Shown in pieces: positions 24,785-36,893 of a DNA stretch of 64,000 bases. Location of the stretch: positions 682,001 through 746,000 of the forward strand of contig JAPDRO010000003.1 of the NCBI GenBank assembly GCA_030247885.1, written 5' to 3'. Source of the stretch: Taxawa tesnikishii (nom. ined.). Its lineage: Eukaryota > Ascomycota > Dothideomycetes > Dothideales. A program made the translations under genes and the position numbers. Within the stretch, counting starts at the first letter, position 1, and the number at the start of each line of letters is the position of its first letter. The notes under the pieces are model-generated. The model saw nothing but the letters and a program-made list of their open reading frames with translations, did no database searches and was not told the origin of the DNA.

Positions 24785-26652
24785 ATGGCATCGGAAGTTG
24801 AAGAACATCTCGAAAGAGACAACAACCGGCCCGACGACCTCCAATCACGACCCGCACACACTTCTTCATCCAGTAGCTCCAGCGCTAGCATCGGTACGGG
24901 TACCAGCAGCAGCCTCTCCACCGCGCGCCGGGCAAGCCGCCTGTCAGCCAACATCGAAAAGCTAGACACTGCCACACTTGACCGTGATAGACATGAAGGA
25001 TGGCTAAGAGAAGGACCGGAGCAAGCGAACCTCGCTCGAACTAAGAGCAAGACACTCGAGCGCGCCGAAACTACACTCTCGCGCATACGGTCGCGACGGC
25101 CCGTGCCGGCATTCACCCACCCGCTTACGCACGAGAAGACTGCGCAGGATGTACTGGTAGACTGGGATGGTCCCGATGATCCGTACAGACCATTAAATTG
25201 GCCGTTCAGGAAGAAGGTCGTCACGACTGCCTTGTATGGTTTCACAACCATGGGCGCGACGTTCGCGTCCAGCGTGTTCAGTCCGGCGGTGAACCAAGTC
25301 GCAGAAGACTTCAATATCGGCGTCGAAGTCAGTACACTGGGTATTGCGCTTTTGTTGTTTGGCTTCGGCGTCGGTCCCCTCTTGTGGGCGCCGTTGAGTG
25401 AAGTCTATGGCAGGAAACCTGCGGTCCTGATTCCGTACTTCATCGCAGCGATTTTCAGTTTCGGGACAGCAACAGCAAAGGACATCCAGACTGTCTGTAT
25501 CACCCGTTTCTTTGCGGGTCTGTTCGGCAGTGCTCCGGTCACCAACACTGGTGGCGTACTGGGCGACATATGGACTGCAGAACAGCGAGGCATTGCAATC
25601 GTCGGGTAAGCATAGTTTCCAGCCTCTGTTCTTCTTCTTGGCTAACCTTTGGCAGGTACGCTATGGCAGTAGTCGGAGGTATCTAGAAAGATGAGGTCTA
25701 ACTAGAGCAAACAGCTAACAAGCTTACAGGTCCGACATTAGGGCCAATCGTTGGAGGTGCCATCGTGCAGAGCTACCTCCGCTGGCGCTGGACCGAATAT
25801 ATCACAGGAATCTTCATGCTTTTCGTGCTCTTCTTGGACGTTTTGATCCTTGACGAGTCCTACCCAGCCGTTCTCTTGGTCTACAAGGCGCGACGTTTGC
25901 GTCACGAATCCGGCAATTGGGCCTTGCACGCCAAGCACGAAGAGTGGGATATCAGTCTCCACGAACTCGGCAACAAGTATTTGATACGGCCATTCCAGTT
26001 GCTGGCCACACCCATCTGTTTCGCCGTCGCACTGTACGCGTCCTTCGTCTGCGGAATCTTATATGCAAATCTCGCCGCCTTCCCAATCGAGTTCGAGGAG
26101 ACCCGTGGCTGGAACCAAGTTGTGGGCGCCCTCCCTTTCCTGGCCCTGCTCGTCGGCATCCTGACAGGCGCTGCCGCGAACGTGCTGAACCAGAAATACT
26201 ACTTCAAGCGCTTCAAGGCAAACAACAACCGTCCCGTACCAGAAGCGCGCCTGCCACCTATGATGGTCGGCTCCGTTTTCTTCGCCGGGGGCCTGTTCGT
26301 CTTCGCGTGGACCTCCGCGCCAAACATCCATTGGATTGCACCTAACATCGGTGCGGTCATGATTGGACTAGGCTTCTTCACGATCTTCCAAGCCGCGCTG
26401 AATTACCTGATCGACACATTTCAGCAGTACGCCGCGAGTGCTGTTGCAGCAAATACGTTCCTGCGCAGTGCGCTTGCTGGCGCGTTTCCATTGTTCATAC
26501 GTCCCATGTTGAGCAACATGGGCATCGATTGGGGGATTAGTGTTTTTGCTTTCATCGCTGTAGCATTGATTCCGATTCCGTATCTTTTCTTTACGTTCGG
26601 AAAACGTATCAGAGCGAGGGGCTCTTGGAGCAGGGCTAGTGTTTATGATTAA
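24785..26652 (+). CDS. MFS multidrug transporter (DHA1 type)
   Basis: Exons 24785-25605, 25656-25678 and 25730-26652 (introns 50 and 51 nt) give 588 aa. The first ATG is at 24785; the frame is open further up but without ATG. A long Ser-rich cytosolic N-terminus precedes the DHA1 entry motif (DWDGPDDPYRPLNWP). Then come TM1, the motif-A-like loop LSEVYGRKP, and the AGLFGSAPVTNTGG and GPTLGPIVGG segments (motif C region) typical of drug:H+ antiporters. The second half holds further membrane helices (LAAFPIEFEE, NYLIDTFQQYAASAVAAN). It likely exports toxic compounds or metabolites at the plasma membrane. The 23-nt exon 2 is confirmed by phase and by the restored motif AVVGGPTLGP. Frame intact. 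Confidence 0.93.
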
Positions 26653-26858
26653 CGTCAATAGTAATATATAACACTTGTACATGCGTTTTTGAAAGAATGC
26701 AGGCACCGCCAAACTCTTCATCACTTCACTCAGGCTTCACTTCAAAGCTCACTCGAGCCTCACTTGGGGTTCGTTACTGTTCGCTCTTAACGAACCGTGG
26801 AAAAGGGTAATGTTTTAGTGTTACATTGCCCGAGAACCCCAAACTAAACTTTACACCA

Positions 26859-29800
26859 CTACCCCTTCCTCCTCTTCCCACCACCAGCACCAGCACCACC
26901 GCCCTCCCCATCCGCCCACCCTTTCCTCTTCTTTCCCTCCCTACGCCAGTACTCCTGCTTCTCGTTCTTCTCTCTCTCAGCCCTCTTCTCCTCATTCTCC
27001 TTGACCTTAGCCAGATACGGCTGCCTTCTCTCCTCCTGCTTCGCCCTCCTCTTCGCCACCTTCTCATTCCTCAAAGTCATGACCTGCTGCAGCAGATTGC
27101 GAGCCTTCTTCTCATCGCCGCCGGCCACGACTGCACGTTTCTGTAGATACGTGGCCTTGTTTTGGGGCTTCATCTGCGCGATCTGGGACTTGAAGGGCAG
27201 ATCGGCTTGGACCTTGCGTGGCACGCGGAGGGGTTGAAGTGGCGAGTCTGCCGCTCGATGGTCCGGTATGCGGAGTTCTTGTCCTTGGGCGTTGGGATGT
27301 TCTGTTCGGCGCGGACTTGGCCGGTGAGGCGCATGCCCTGCCACCCATCACCGCTTCCGTCCTCCAGCAGGTTCGTCACGGTATTGTAGAATCGGTGCGG
27401 CTTGACAGGGTACCAGGCGCGGAGGAACACAATGTCGGACATGAGCACTTTGTCTTCGAAAGTGGCACGGAAGTTGCCCTCGGGCTTGCTGAGAGCTTTC
27501 TTGATCTGACCGCGGATGCCGGATACGGTTTTGATAGACGCGCCTTCGAACTTGGCGATCTCGAGCGAACTGCTGAACATGTCTTTAATGAAGGCCGTGT
27601 TTTTGAAGATCTTGTAGGGGTGGCCGGTCAGCTTCAACTTTTTGACGATTTCGGTGGATTCGTCGACATTCAGAACGACACCAGTAGCGGCCACGCGGAA
27701 GCCGGCATTCTTGTTGCTGAAGGATTGAACGCAGCAGAAGCCCGTGTTGGGCGCGATAAGCGGACCGTAGAAGGTTCCGAAACAGTGCATATGTTCCGGT
27801 GTGTACTTTAACATACGGTTCCGCGTCCGCGAATCTGAGATGCTGTAGATCGGCATGGTTTGGAATCGTCGCCAGCCCAACGAGAAGATCAACGGGTCGT
27901 TGGTCTTCAAGATCTTTTTGTGCCATCTGTGCCGCTTGATGCGTACCTGGACGAATCCAAAGCGCTCTTCTGTTGGTGCCAGACCACCAATCAGAATGGG
28001 ATAGCGTGGATTGAAGTTTTCAGAGAACTCATAAGGAACTGCTTCGAGCGTGATTCGGGCATAGGTTCCGGCTTTATAGCCTTCGACACGCACTCTGGAG
28101 AGCTCATCCATCTGTTCGAACTCTGCGCGGTTAATGTCGAGCTGCTTTTGGATGAGCGCCTTTTGTGCGTCGTACCAGTCGTCTTCGCCAAATTCTTCTT
28201 GTTCGCCTTGCTGTTTGCGGTCGTTGGCCTTGTCGTTTGCGAAGCCCTCTCGGTCTTCCTCTTCGAAACGGAGTTTGAGCTCTTCCTTCCTGCGTGCATT
28301 GCGCTCCCGCTCCGCTTCCAGATCTTCAGCTTCACCGTCCGGCTCGTCAGCGGTTTCCGCGCCACCGTGCACTTCACCAGTCTCCAAGTCTTCGAACACA
28401 CCATCGCCTTCGTCGTCATCACCGAGACCATCGAATTCAGCCTCCGAGCCCTCATCGTCATCGCCTGCGCCTTCCTTGAGTAGATTAGCTGATGCAAAGC
28501 GTGAGCGCAAGGCCTCGATGTTATCTTCATCGGACCACTTCCGCTCCAGTTCCGCTCTGTCGTATTGTGGGATATGACGGTCTTCAGCCTCTGCATCCGG
28601 ACCCTTGGCTTTCTTGAAGAGATCATCTTCCTCAGCTTCTACGCCATCCACTCCATCCAGCTCTCCGTCCGCACCGTTGTCCTCACCACGCCACTTTCGT
28701 AGGACTTCGGCAGTAGAGAGCATCTCGTTGTAGAGCAGGCGAGCAAGCTCTGCAGTCCTATACGGCTGCCTCCGTCCGTGCAGTTTCGCCGTGCGCTCTT
28801 TCATATTCTCTTTCCATCGTAATCCTCCATCATCACCGTCCTCTTCGTCATCATCGAAGTCCTCCTCATCCTCATCATCAAATTCCCCAGCGTCTTCCTC
28901 ATCAACGTCCTCATCAGAAAGGGAGCCGAGATCCGAATCGCTGTCGGCGAACGCTATATCACCTTCCGCCACCGCATCATTGTCAGGGCTGGCTTCCCTT
29001 CTTCGAATTGGTGCATCAACCAGGTCCGCGTCATCATCCTCGTCTTCAGACAAGTCTCCGCTCTCGTACGCCTCATCGCCGGGTGATTCGTCTTCTATGT
29101 CACGCTGAATCACCCTTGCGGAGGAACGGCCAAGATCAGCGCTGGTAAGCGCCTCTCCATTGCCAAAAAGCTGTAAGCCCTCGTCGTCTTGCCCGAGGAG
29201 ACGCCTACCACCCTGCAAACCCACCACCATTTGCTCGCCCAGACCCCGCTCACCTTCTGCATCCTGGTCGAATGTCGAGCTCTTTATGTCCACGTATACA
29301 GCATCCTTATCCACCAGAACACCTCCAACATCCGACATTGGTGCAAAGATCAACTTCTGTTTCTCCCCAAGTCTTCTTCTCCCACTCTTTCCTGTGGCTT
29401 TCTGCATTGCTTGATCGAGATACGGTGTGGGGCAGGGGTCGGGTAAGGCCTCAATGTTTGAAACGCTGAGATCTCCGACACCAGGAACATGGACTCGAGC
29501 GCCTTGAGCAGGGAAGTTGGTGCCGCGAAGATAGCCGTAGAGCGCGATTGTGCGATCGCATTTCGGGTTCTCTTCGACAGCAGTTGGAGGGGTGACATCG
29601 AGGAAACGGTCTGCGAGGCAATAGGGGTGGCTGTTGCGCCAAACAAGCGGACGAGGATTCTTCATGACCGAAAGGAAGCGCGAAAGGTTCAGTATCTCCC
29701 TGTCTGGGTATCTGCCGTTGACGACACCTGAAAGGTAGAACAACTTCGCGCCCTGGTACAGTTCGCTCCAGAAACGGTGCTTTAATCTCTTCTTTTGCGC

Positions 29801-30343
29801 CTTCAGTGCTTCTTGCTTCCTGAACAGATCCAAGTGCGTGAGGATACCGAAGACATTACCCGGCATACCGCTTGCTGATAGCACGTTCAAGAATTCCATT
29901 GTCTCCATCTCGAAGCCGTAGTTGCCGTCGATCATTAAGAGGACAATGTCGACCACCTTAGCCACGTCGATCATGCTTGCGAGGGAGTCTGCCGGACATT
30001 CTATGAAGGTAAGGCGCCTGCGCTTGGACGTAACTACGGTCAGGGGTCCCGTAGGCGCAGAGAGGGTCTGCTTGGTATACCTCCGGATCAGTGACTTGAT
30101 GAGCGTTGTCTTTCCGACACCAGGCGGTCCAACAACTCCGACAATGATGGGCGGTGCTTCTTCAGGCAGTCTATCCACCATGGGAACGTGAAGTCTCTTT
30201 TCCTTGACATCGTGCGACCGCGCTGCTTGCTTGCCCAGTCTTCCAGGATTGGCGTAGGCAAAGGCTTTCGGGTTCGGTCCTCCAGAACTCTTCTTCTTCT
30301 CCTTCGCAGGCCTGTGTGGCCTGTTTGCCTGGTTGTCCGCCAT
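26859..30343 (-). CDS. BMS1: Ribosome biogenesis GTPase BMS1; one-base break at 27230-27233
   Basis: An intronless frame from 30343 encodes almost the whole protein. Close to the C-terminus it changes frame at a CCCC run (HFN|PLRVPRKVQ, 27230-27233); one more C joins it to the frame that stops at 26859, giving about 1161 aa, normal for BMS1. Walker A GPPGVGKT is at residues 72-79. The AARP2CN region, an acidic middle (DEDDD, DDEDEEDFDD) and the conserved C-terminal RIBIOP_C region (RFGFVQVRIKRHRWHKKIL; SFSNKNAGFRVAATGVVL) follow, with a Lys/Glu-rich tail. BMS1 acts in the nucleolus in the small-subunit processome, with Rcl1, for 18S rRNA maturation. It is divergent from the small inhibitor gene. 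Confidence 0.96.
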
Positions 30344-30941
30344 GGTTGGTACTTGGCCAGGCTCAAGGACAATGAATGTGTGATGGTGGTAAGAAAAGTG
30401 TAGGCGCTCTCTTGCCTCTGGTTTCGGGAGTTTGGAAGGTTCAAAAAGTCTTAGGCAAAATTCTAGACGGAATTATTCCGTTGATCTCCAGCGGCTAGTT
30501 CAGAAAAAATGCGTTTCATCCCGCTTCCATGCTGTTAAATTGTATAACATCTCAACTGCAAGAGGAGAAATCTCAGACAGCTGCGTCTATCTTAAAATGC
30601 CTCCCACGGCTCAGGTTGTACTTTGCTGCTCACCGTCCAGGAGTTCTGCCGCGAAGTCCAAGGTTTAGAATTCGGCCAGCTATCTTAGCGTGTCGATGTT
30701 ATCTCAGTAGCTTGTTTCTGTTTGGCCGCACGTCAGGCTGCATCTGGGTGAGCCCAAGTGGGGATCCCTGCCAGTCATCTACACCTTCGGAGCCTGCTGC
30801 TTGTTGATGCTCAAACAACTCAACCCCACCAGACTCGTGAGTAGAAACACGCTCTACTCGAAGTGTGTTCGCTGACTTCACAAGATCCTACCACACTCAC
30901 ACAGACGAATCTACAGCCGAACCACTCGCCCTACCAGTAAC
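30344..30941. promoter_or_regulatory. Divergent promoter region, BMS1 / proteinase inhibitor
   Basis: About 600 bases between two divergent starts. It should contain both promoters; I can assign no specific site and see no gene. Confidence 0.4.
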
Positions 30942-31319
30942 ATGCCTTCCATCAACGTAAGCGGGGCCCCACCTCGATTTTGAGTACAAGTTGACTGACT
31001 GTCACAAGGTCTCCCTCAAGGACGGTGCCAGTGCCCAGGAACTGGAGAAGTATGCCGGCTGGGCCTCACTCACCTGCACTCATACACAACACTGATGCAA
31101 CGTAGCGCCAAGAAGCAGGTCCAGGAGCAGGGCGGCAAGATCACCACCGAGTTCAAGCTGATCAAGGGCTTCACGTACGTACTACTTCACCTCTTGATGA
31201 GGGAAAAAGACACGTTCTGACCTCGACCCAGCGCCGAGTTCCCAGAGGACAAGATCCACACCCTCCAGTCCAACGAGCACCTTAACGTTGAGGCCGACCA
31301 GCAGGTCAGGACCCAGTGA
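30942..31319 (+). CDS. Small cytosolic proteinase inhibitor (I9, proteinase-B-inhibitor type)
   Basis: Four tiny exons, 30942-30956, 31009-31049, 31106-31174 and 31232-31319, give 70 aa; introns are 52-57 nt, so no long open frame shows the gene. The product (start MPSINVSLKDGASAQELE, then QGGKITTEFKLIKGF, AEFPEDKIHTLQSNEHL and VEADQQVRTQ) matches the inhibitor I9 fold of yeast Pbi2 relatives, which resembles a free subtilisin propeptide. It has no signal peptide, as expected for inhibition of a vacuolar serine protease leaking into the cytosol and for the vacuole-fusion role known for Pbi2. Length is typical. Confidence 0.9.
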
Positions 31320-31857
31320 TTGCAGACGCAGCATGGGGCCGAAGTCAAGAGCTGGAACTGGGAATGACATAGATGATTGAATGGTTCGATACTCTCCTGA
31401 TTTATGAGTAAATACTGGTTGGATTGCGGAGGGGCCTACGACTGGACATGGATGCTAGAGCTTGATAGTGCTCGCATACTGCCACGAACAAACTTGCGCA
31501 AACGTCGTCTCAACGTGTCCTTCATACTGTGATTATGGATAGACTTGCATGCATCCTGGATCACGTTCGGACCCTGGTGTTGATGGTGGCGCTTCCCTGA
31601 GCCGGATCGGCGTTTGGGCGCATCAGCCCGTCTCATGATACCTATGACGTCTCGTGCAACGCATTGCCTGTCACCCATTATCTATTACCTATCGGGCACT
31701 AGCAGAAGGAACCGTGTTCGTTCCTTCAACGTGACACATACATCTCGAGCGCGCATGTGATCCTTCTCGAGTGCACTACCCGTTTCTTGGTACTCTACTG
31801 TCAGGCGTCTCAGCCTCAAGGGAGAACATCGTCGACAACTACACCTATACCAATGCG
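31320..31857. other. Intergenic
   Basis: About 540 bases between two plus-strand genes; it should hold the kinase promoter. No gene is seen. Confidence 0.4.
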
Positions 31858-33307
31858 ATGAGGAAGCTTCACACAAGAGGTCCGCTAGGCGCACGCGACC
31901 TCTTGACTCGGCAACATGCGCGCTCCATTCTCCCGCCTTCTTCTCGCAGGTGCAGGTGGCAGCATGGCACAGCCGTCAAGGCGGTCACGGTGACAGACGG
32001 CGACATAACGCGACTGGCCGCGAAGCCACTGCATCCATTGACCCTCAGGGATCTGGTCAAGTAGTCCTCTCCTTTCTCGCTCTCAAAGCTTGCGGCGTAG
32101 AGCCATGCTGACTCGCGATTCGTGAAATAGGCATGGCCGACCGCCGCTTTCTGCCAATCAGCTGCTCAAGTCCGCCAACTTCACCCTCGACATCCTTCCC
32201 TCCCGGCTCGCTCACCGCATCCAGTCGCTCCGCAACCTACCTTATATCGTAGTCGCAAACCCACATGTCTCCCAGATCCACAATAACTATATGCATTCTC
32301 TGGGGACGCTCTTGCCGTATGCAGAGCAACATATCGACAGCTTGGAAGAGGAGATCAAGTTCACACAAGTCATGGCGGACCTTGTCCAAACCCATGCCAA
32401 CACGATTTCCATTCTGGCCCGCGGCTTTTTGGAAGCTAGGCGCTATATCAGTCCCGCAGAAGTGACACGCTTCATTGACGAGCACCTGCGCGCACGAATC
32501 GGCACAAGGTTGATCGCAGAACAACACCTTGCACTGCACTTCTCTTCAAAACCGCACAACGACCTCTCCGACGACGACAACCATCCGCCCAACACTAGCT
32601 ATATCGGAGTGATCGACACCGAGTTGAAACCCGCTGACATTATCCGCCACTGCGAAACCATGGTCGGCGAGATCTGCGAGCTGAAGTATGGCGTCCGACC
32701 CACAGTCAAGATCGACGGCGAGCCGGACACAACCTTTGCACACATCCCCATGCATCTCGAGTACATTATGACGGAGCTGCTCAAGAACGCCTTCCGCGCG
32801 ACTATTGAAAACGGCATGGAGCGAGAGCCGATAGAAATCACCATCGCCCCCGCACCTGAAGAACCCAACCGCGTTTCAGAGCACGGCATCTCAGTCCACG
32901 ATCAAGGCGCTGCAGACGTGGCCTCCGGCTCGAACAAACCCGTTACCTCGGCATCTGCCAACATCCGCCCTCTCGAGAAGAGCACGCCGGGCGTTACCAT
33001 CCGCATTCGTGACCGTGGGGGTGGAATCTCGCCAGAGAACTACGCTAAGCTGTGGGATTACGGATTCACAACGTTCAACGAGGACCAAGCCAGCGATATG
33101 ACATCTGGCGGGAACGGAAACTCGGACGCGCTGAACGCAATTAGCGGAGGACCTGGTGGAGGCAGTAGTCTAGCGGGATTGGGCTATGGTCTGCCTCTGG
33201 GACGCGCTTATGCGGAGTATTTCGGAGGTGGTATTGCGGTACAGAGTCTCTGGGGCTGGGGCACAGACGTGTATCTGAGCTTGAGAGGAGTTGGAAAGAT
33301 CAATTGA
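31858..33307 (+). CDS. Mitochondrial dehydrogenase kinase (PDK/BCKDK family)
   Basis: Exons 31858-32060 and 32131-33307 (70-nt intron) give 459 aa. The start Met is the first in-frame ATG before an Arg-rich presequence (MRKLHTRGPLGARDLLTRQH) without net acid, so the protein goes to the matrix. After splicing, LTLRDLVKHGRPPLS and then NLPYIVVANP with HANTISILARGF mark the mitochondrial kinase helical domain. The GHKL ATP site is complete: N-box EYIMTELLKNAFRA, G1 box IRDRGGGIS and G2 box GLGYGLPLGRAYAEYFGG. It phosphorylates and turns off pyruvate or branched-chain 2-oxoacid dehydrogenase E1; which one cannot be decided by eye. Frame intact. Confidence 0.93.
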
Positions 33308-36300
33308 TGGGGGAAGAGTACTGTGAAGAACTACAAGAGGTAAGTGGTGGGTCGGAAGCGAGGAGGGGGCTCAAGGAGGATAAACTCTTCGCTACCGGAA
33401 TCTGCGATCGAGCGTTAATAGAGCCGCATGCGGCTTCCTGACGGCAAAGATCATGGAAAACACAGCGGCCTCATGCCTCGCGCCGGTGGTCTCATATCTG
33501 ATGTGATCAACCAGCATTTTGACTGTGCGATGCGGAAGACACGGCAGGCACTCTGCAAATACAGGAACAGAGCAGGAAGAGAGACAGGAGGGAGGGATCT
33601 CAGAGATTGTTCGAGTACCCCGTACATACAGACAAATAGAAGAACGAAGATCATACATTAGATGCCGGCGCCCTCATGACATCCGCGCGGCATGCCAAAG
33701 GCGGCGTCGCTTGCGGGTTTTCCAAGACGATTTGCAATTAACCTCCATATATTGTTACTTCCCTATGTACGCGTGACGGATGTGATGCTGAAGCGATTGC
33801 GTCGTAAATATGGGCTCCAATCGACCTTCACTGTCCTAGCTGTGCACTCAACTCAAGAGTACTCCATGGCTTCGCTGCTCAATCTTGTAGCTGTCGCCAT
33901 CATACACTCGATCTGAAAGGACGCGAGTTCGACTCCAACATAAAGCGTATTAGCGCCTAAATCTTCAGGTGAGAACAAGATGCGAAGCGGCTCTGACACA
34001 CAAGAGCGTAGCGCATCCTACGAGACCAGCGGGTGAGCGGGTTTGGGTTCCGACAGATTTTTGCACTTTTCATGCAAGCGTTGCATGGAGTGAAGTCGAA
34101 ACCCAAGCCCGGAACAACCCGAGGTCGACAACCGACTTTCTTCCCCAGCTCCGCCGTCGTCCCTCTTCTTCGTCTCGATGGCACTGCCCTATACTAACTC
34201 AAGCACTCGTCTATCTAGTGATGGCCGATATCCTTTCGTGGCAGCATTGCAGGAAGACCGCTGAAACGAGAGGAACATGGCCCTTTCCCTTGCATTCAAC
34301 GAGCATCAATCAGCGTACCCGCCAACGGAACTTCGTTGTTTCACTCGACTGCCGTCTCCCATGGCAGCTCAAGTCCCCTTTTCATGGTTCCAAGACCGAC
34401 TTTCAGCACGATCAATTGGCTTGCTGCGCCCAGAAACGTGGCGCAGGAAGTTACTAGCGTGCGAACATACCCGCACCTGTTTAACAGGACAATTATGCGA
34501 TCCCTACATTGTCCAGCGTTGTGACAGATACCTCATCTGTAATTGGTATGACGAATAGGATGATAAGCCGTGCACCGACCTATCGTTTGAATATCACGAA
34601 CAGTGCTACATGTCGTTTCGGGGGCCCTTTGCAAGGAGGGGCCGCTAAAGCACCGCTTTTCATCAAGTCTGTTTCGTCTGAAGTGCCTGAAGAAACATGT
34701 GCATCAGTATAGTATTACACGGACGCGTATTGACCACCCCAGAACAACATGTAGGAGGCCAAGCTACGGGTTGCTATGAGCAGGGGCAACAATGCATTCA
34801 GAAACGTCATATGTGCTATGCTGCTAGTCATACCAGGAACAGATACTTGCACTGCAGTGGGCAAAGACCGAACTCTTGCTCTAGGCCACGGTCAAGACAA
34901 GCTTTCTAATCCTATTATAGCCTTCCTAAGAATTCAAAAGCTCTATGAGCTTCAAATGGTGGGGGCAGTGCTAGAACCCTTAATTCGTTGCAGACGTTCT
35001 ACACAAGAGGGTGGCGGAGCATGTCTATCTCGTCCGATTAACAATTCTCACGAAGTATACGTTCGTCAATCGAACATGGATGCGATCGGTACGGAATCGA
35101 TGAATGGACAATCAACTTCTGGAAGCATAGAGGATTGCTTGTTTCGGCGCAGTAGTTGAACACCGCAGGCATGCTAAGTAAACTGGAGTCTTCAAGGCCC
35201 TGATGAACCCGACATCAGAGAGTGACTGGGAATCAAAAGACGCTGAGAAGGAGGGAAGACAGAAAGCAAGCAAGCACACATACAAGACAAAAGGACACAT
35301 GATTTCCGCTTTTCTTTTTGTCCTCCCTGGGCCGGCCAACCAGACAATTATCTACTCTTTTCTCACAGCGGATGCCCGCCTTCTTTCCGTCTTACATAGC
35401 TTTGCAAGTCGAACCAATAGGGCCGAACACTGATGTTCGAGAACTTGACGCTTGCATTGGGATTGTTCATCTCAATGGTCTTCAAGTTTTTCATGATCTG
35501 CCTGTCTGTCCCTCAGCAGCTTTAATGGTCAGATTCACAGAGGCTTCATGCAAGGAACAGCTCATCTCCTCGCTGCCTCCGTTTCGACGATACCTACAGC
35601 CCGGATAGGAAGAGATCTAGATCAGAAAAGGACATGGGAGGAGAGATAATCAATACTGAATGAAATAGAAAACAGATTGGAAGTGGCAGAACAAGCTGAG
35701 ACGAGCTAACATGAAATTGCATCGGTAGACAGAAGCCTGATAAACAGTCTCCTACATCATGTCACCTCGATAAGATACTAAGGCTGTCTGGTCGCAGCAT
35801 ATGTAGTCCTGCCTGTCTTGTCCAAGTATTCCCTCCTAGGGCCTCTGCTAGGCTTACGCTTTGCCTGTATCTACTCCCTCACAGCTGCGGCATGTGTACG
35901 GTCACTATCTGGCTTCTCGTTCCTTCTCTTGAGCATGGTTTGAATATTGCTCGCACTCATAGTAGGAGGTAAACGGCCTTGGGCAGCATGAGCGAGGGAC
36001 AGAACTGTGGACGGTTCCGGTTGCGGGGTAGACCAGAAGAGTGCGCTCGCGAAGGCTTCTGCTCGCAGCGCGTTGGTGGCACAACTCGGGCATTCTCGAA
36101 GTGCATTTCTGTGAGGAGGTGCTGTGTAGTTGTGTGGTCCGCTTAGTTGAGAGGCTGCGCAAGCTCATTGAACGGCTTCGGAAAGATGTGGGCAGTCGGC
36201 TCGGAAGGCGTACGCGAGGTCACAACTACAGCGTGTACGAACGCATTCGTTGTACTTCAACAAAGCCTTCATCCACGACACGCACATCGCCGGTAGGTGC

Positions 36301-36893
36301 TGGGATTCATCAGAAGGTCAGACTCCAGGTTTCGGGACATACGAGCCCATCTGTCCGGCGCCGCTCTCTGCCGGAGTCTGCGGCGCGACCGCAGGCCAAT
36401 CAGTTTTCGATCGAACCAGCTGCTGTCTTTAAACTGCATACGTTCAGCTCAATGGCTGTCTGAAAACAGTCCGAATGCTGGAGCTGGAGATCCGAAAGGC
36501 AAGATCTTGCCAGGGTCTTACCTGAACTGTGAGTCTAGGTCGTTGTCCGCGTCCTTAAACGAAGCGCTTGTGGCTTGCGTTACCATCCGAAAAGAGACGT
36601 TCAGCTCAGCCCTGTCCTGGACTTCAAAAACCTCCTGTAGGTACTGCCAATAGCACGCCATTCCTTCGCAATACAGACAAGGATGTCCAGCATAATCAAC
36701 CTAGTCTAGGCTCTCATGCACCATGCCGCTCCCTGTTAACTTTGACCATGTATCGCGCTTCAGTGGTCTCGCCCATGTGTTGGGAGCCAGACGAGGAATA
36801 TCGGAGCCCATACTCGCACTATAAGAAGCACTCAAATTTCCCCACTTGAGCCGTGCTCATTACCGGTCTCTATCTATTGAAGCAATCGCTGCC
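33308..36893. other. Long gene-poor stretch
   Basis: This 3.6 kb is the longest gap in the window. Open frames reach only about 160 codons, overlap on both strands and show no domain, signal peptide or plausible splice set. There is no transposase, reverse transcriptase or long terminal repeat that I can see. The only distinct structure is a nested inverted repeat at 34038-34111. Confidence 0.5.
34038..34111. repeat. Nested inverted repeat (17-base outer arms, 7-base inner hairpin)
   Basis: Outer arms 34038-34054 (CGGGTTTGGGTTCCGAC) and 34095-34111 (GTCGAAACCCAAGCCCG) are complementary at 15 of 17 positions; both differences are C/T transitions. Inside them 34071-34087 is a perfect hairpin, CATGCAA-GCG-TTGCATG. 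No gene overlaps it. Confidence 0.75.

Noticed and set aside
33880-33950. tRNA-like B-box (AGTTCGACTCC)
   Set aside because: The T-stem does not pair, and no A-box, anticodon arm or acceptor stem can be built around it.
33308-36893. Decayed transposon
   Set aside because: No terminal repeats, transposase or reverse transcriptase fragments, and no strong AT shift as in RIP-mutated DNA.
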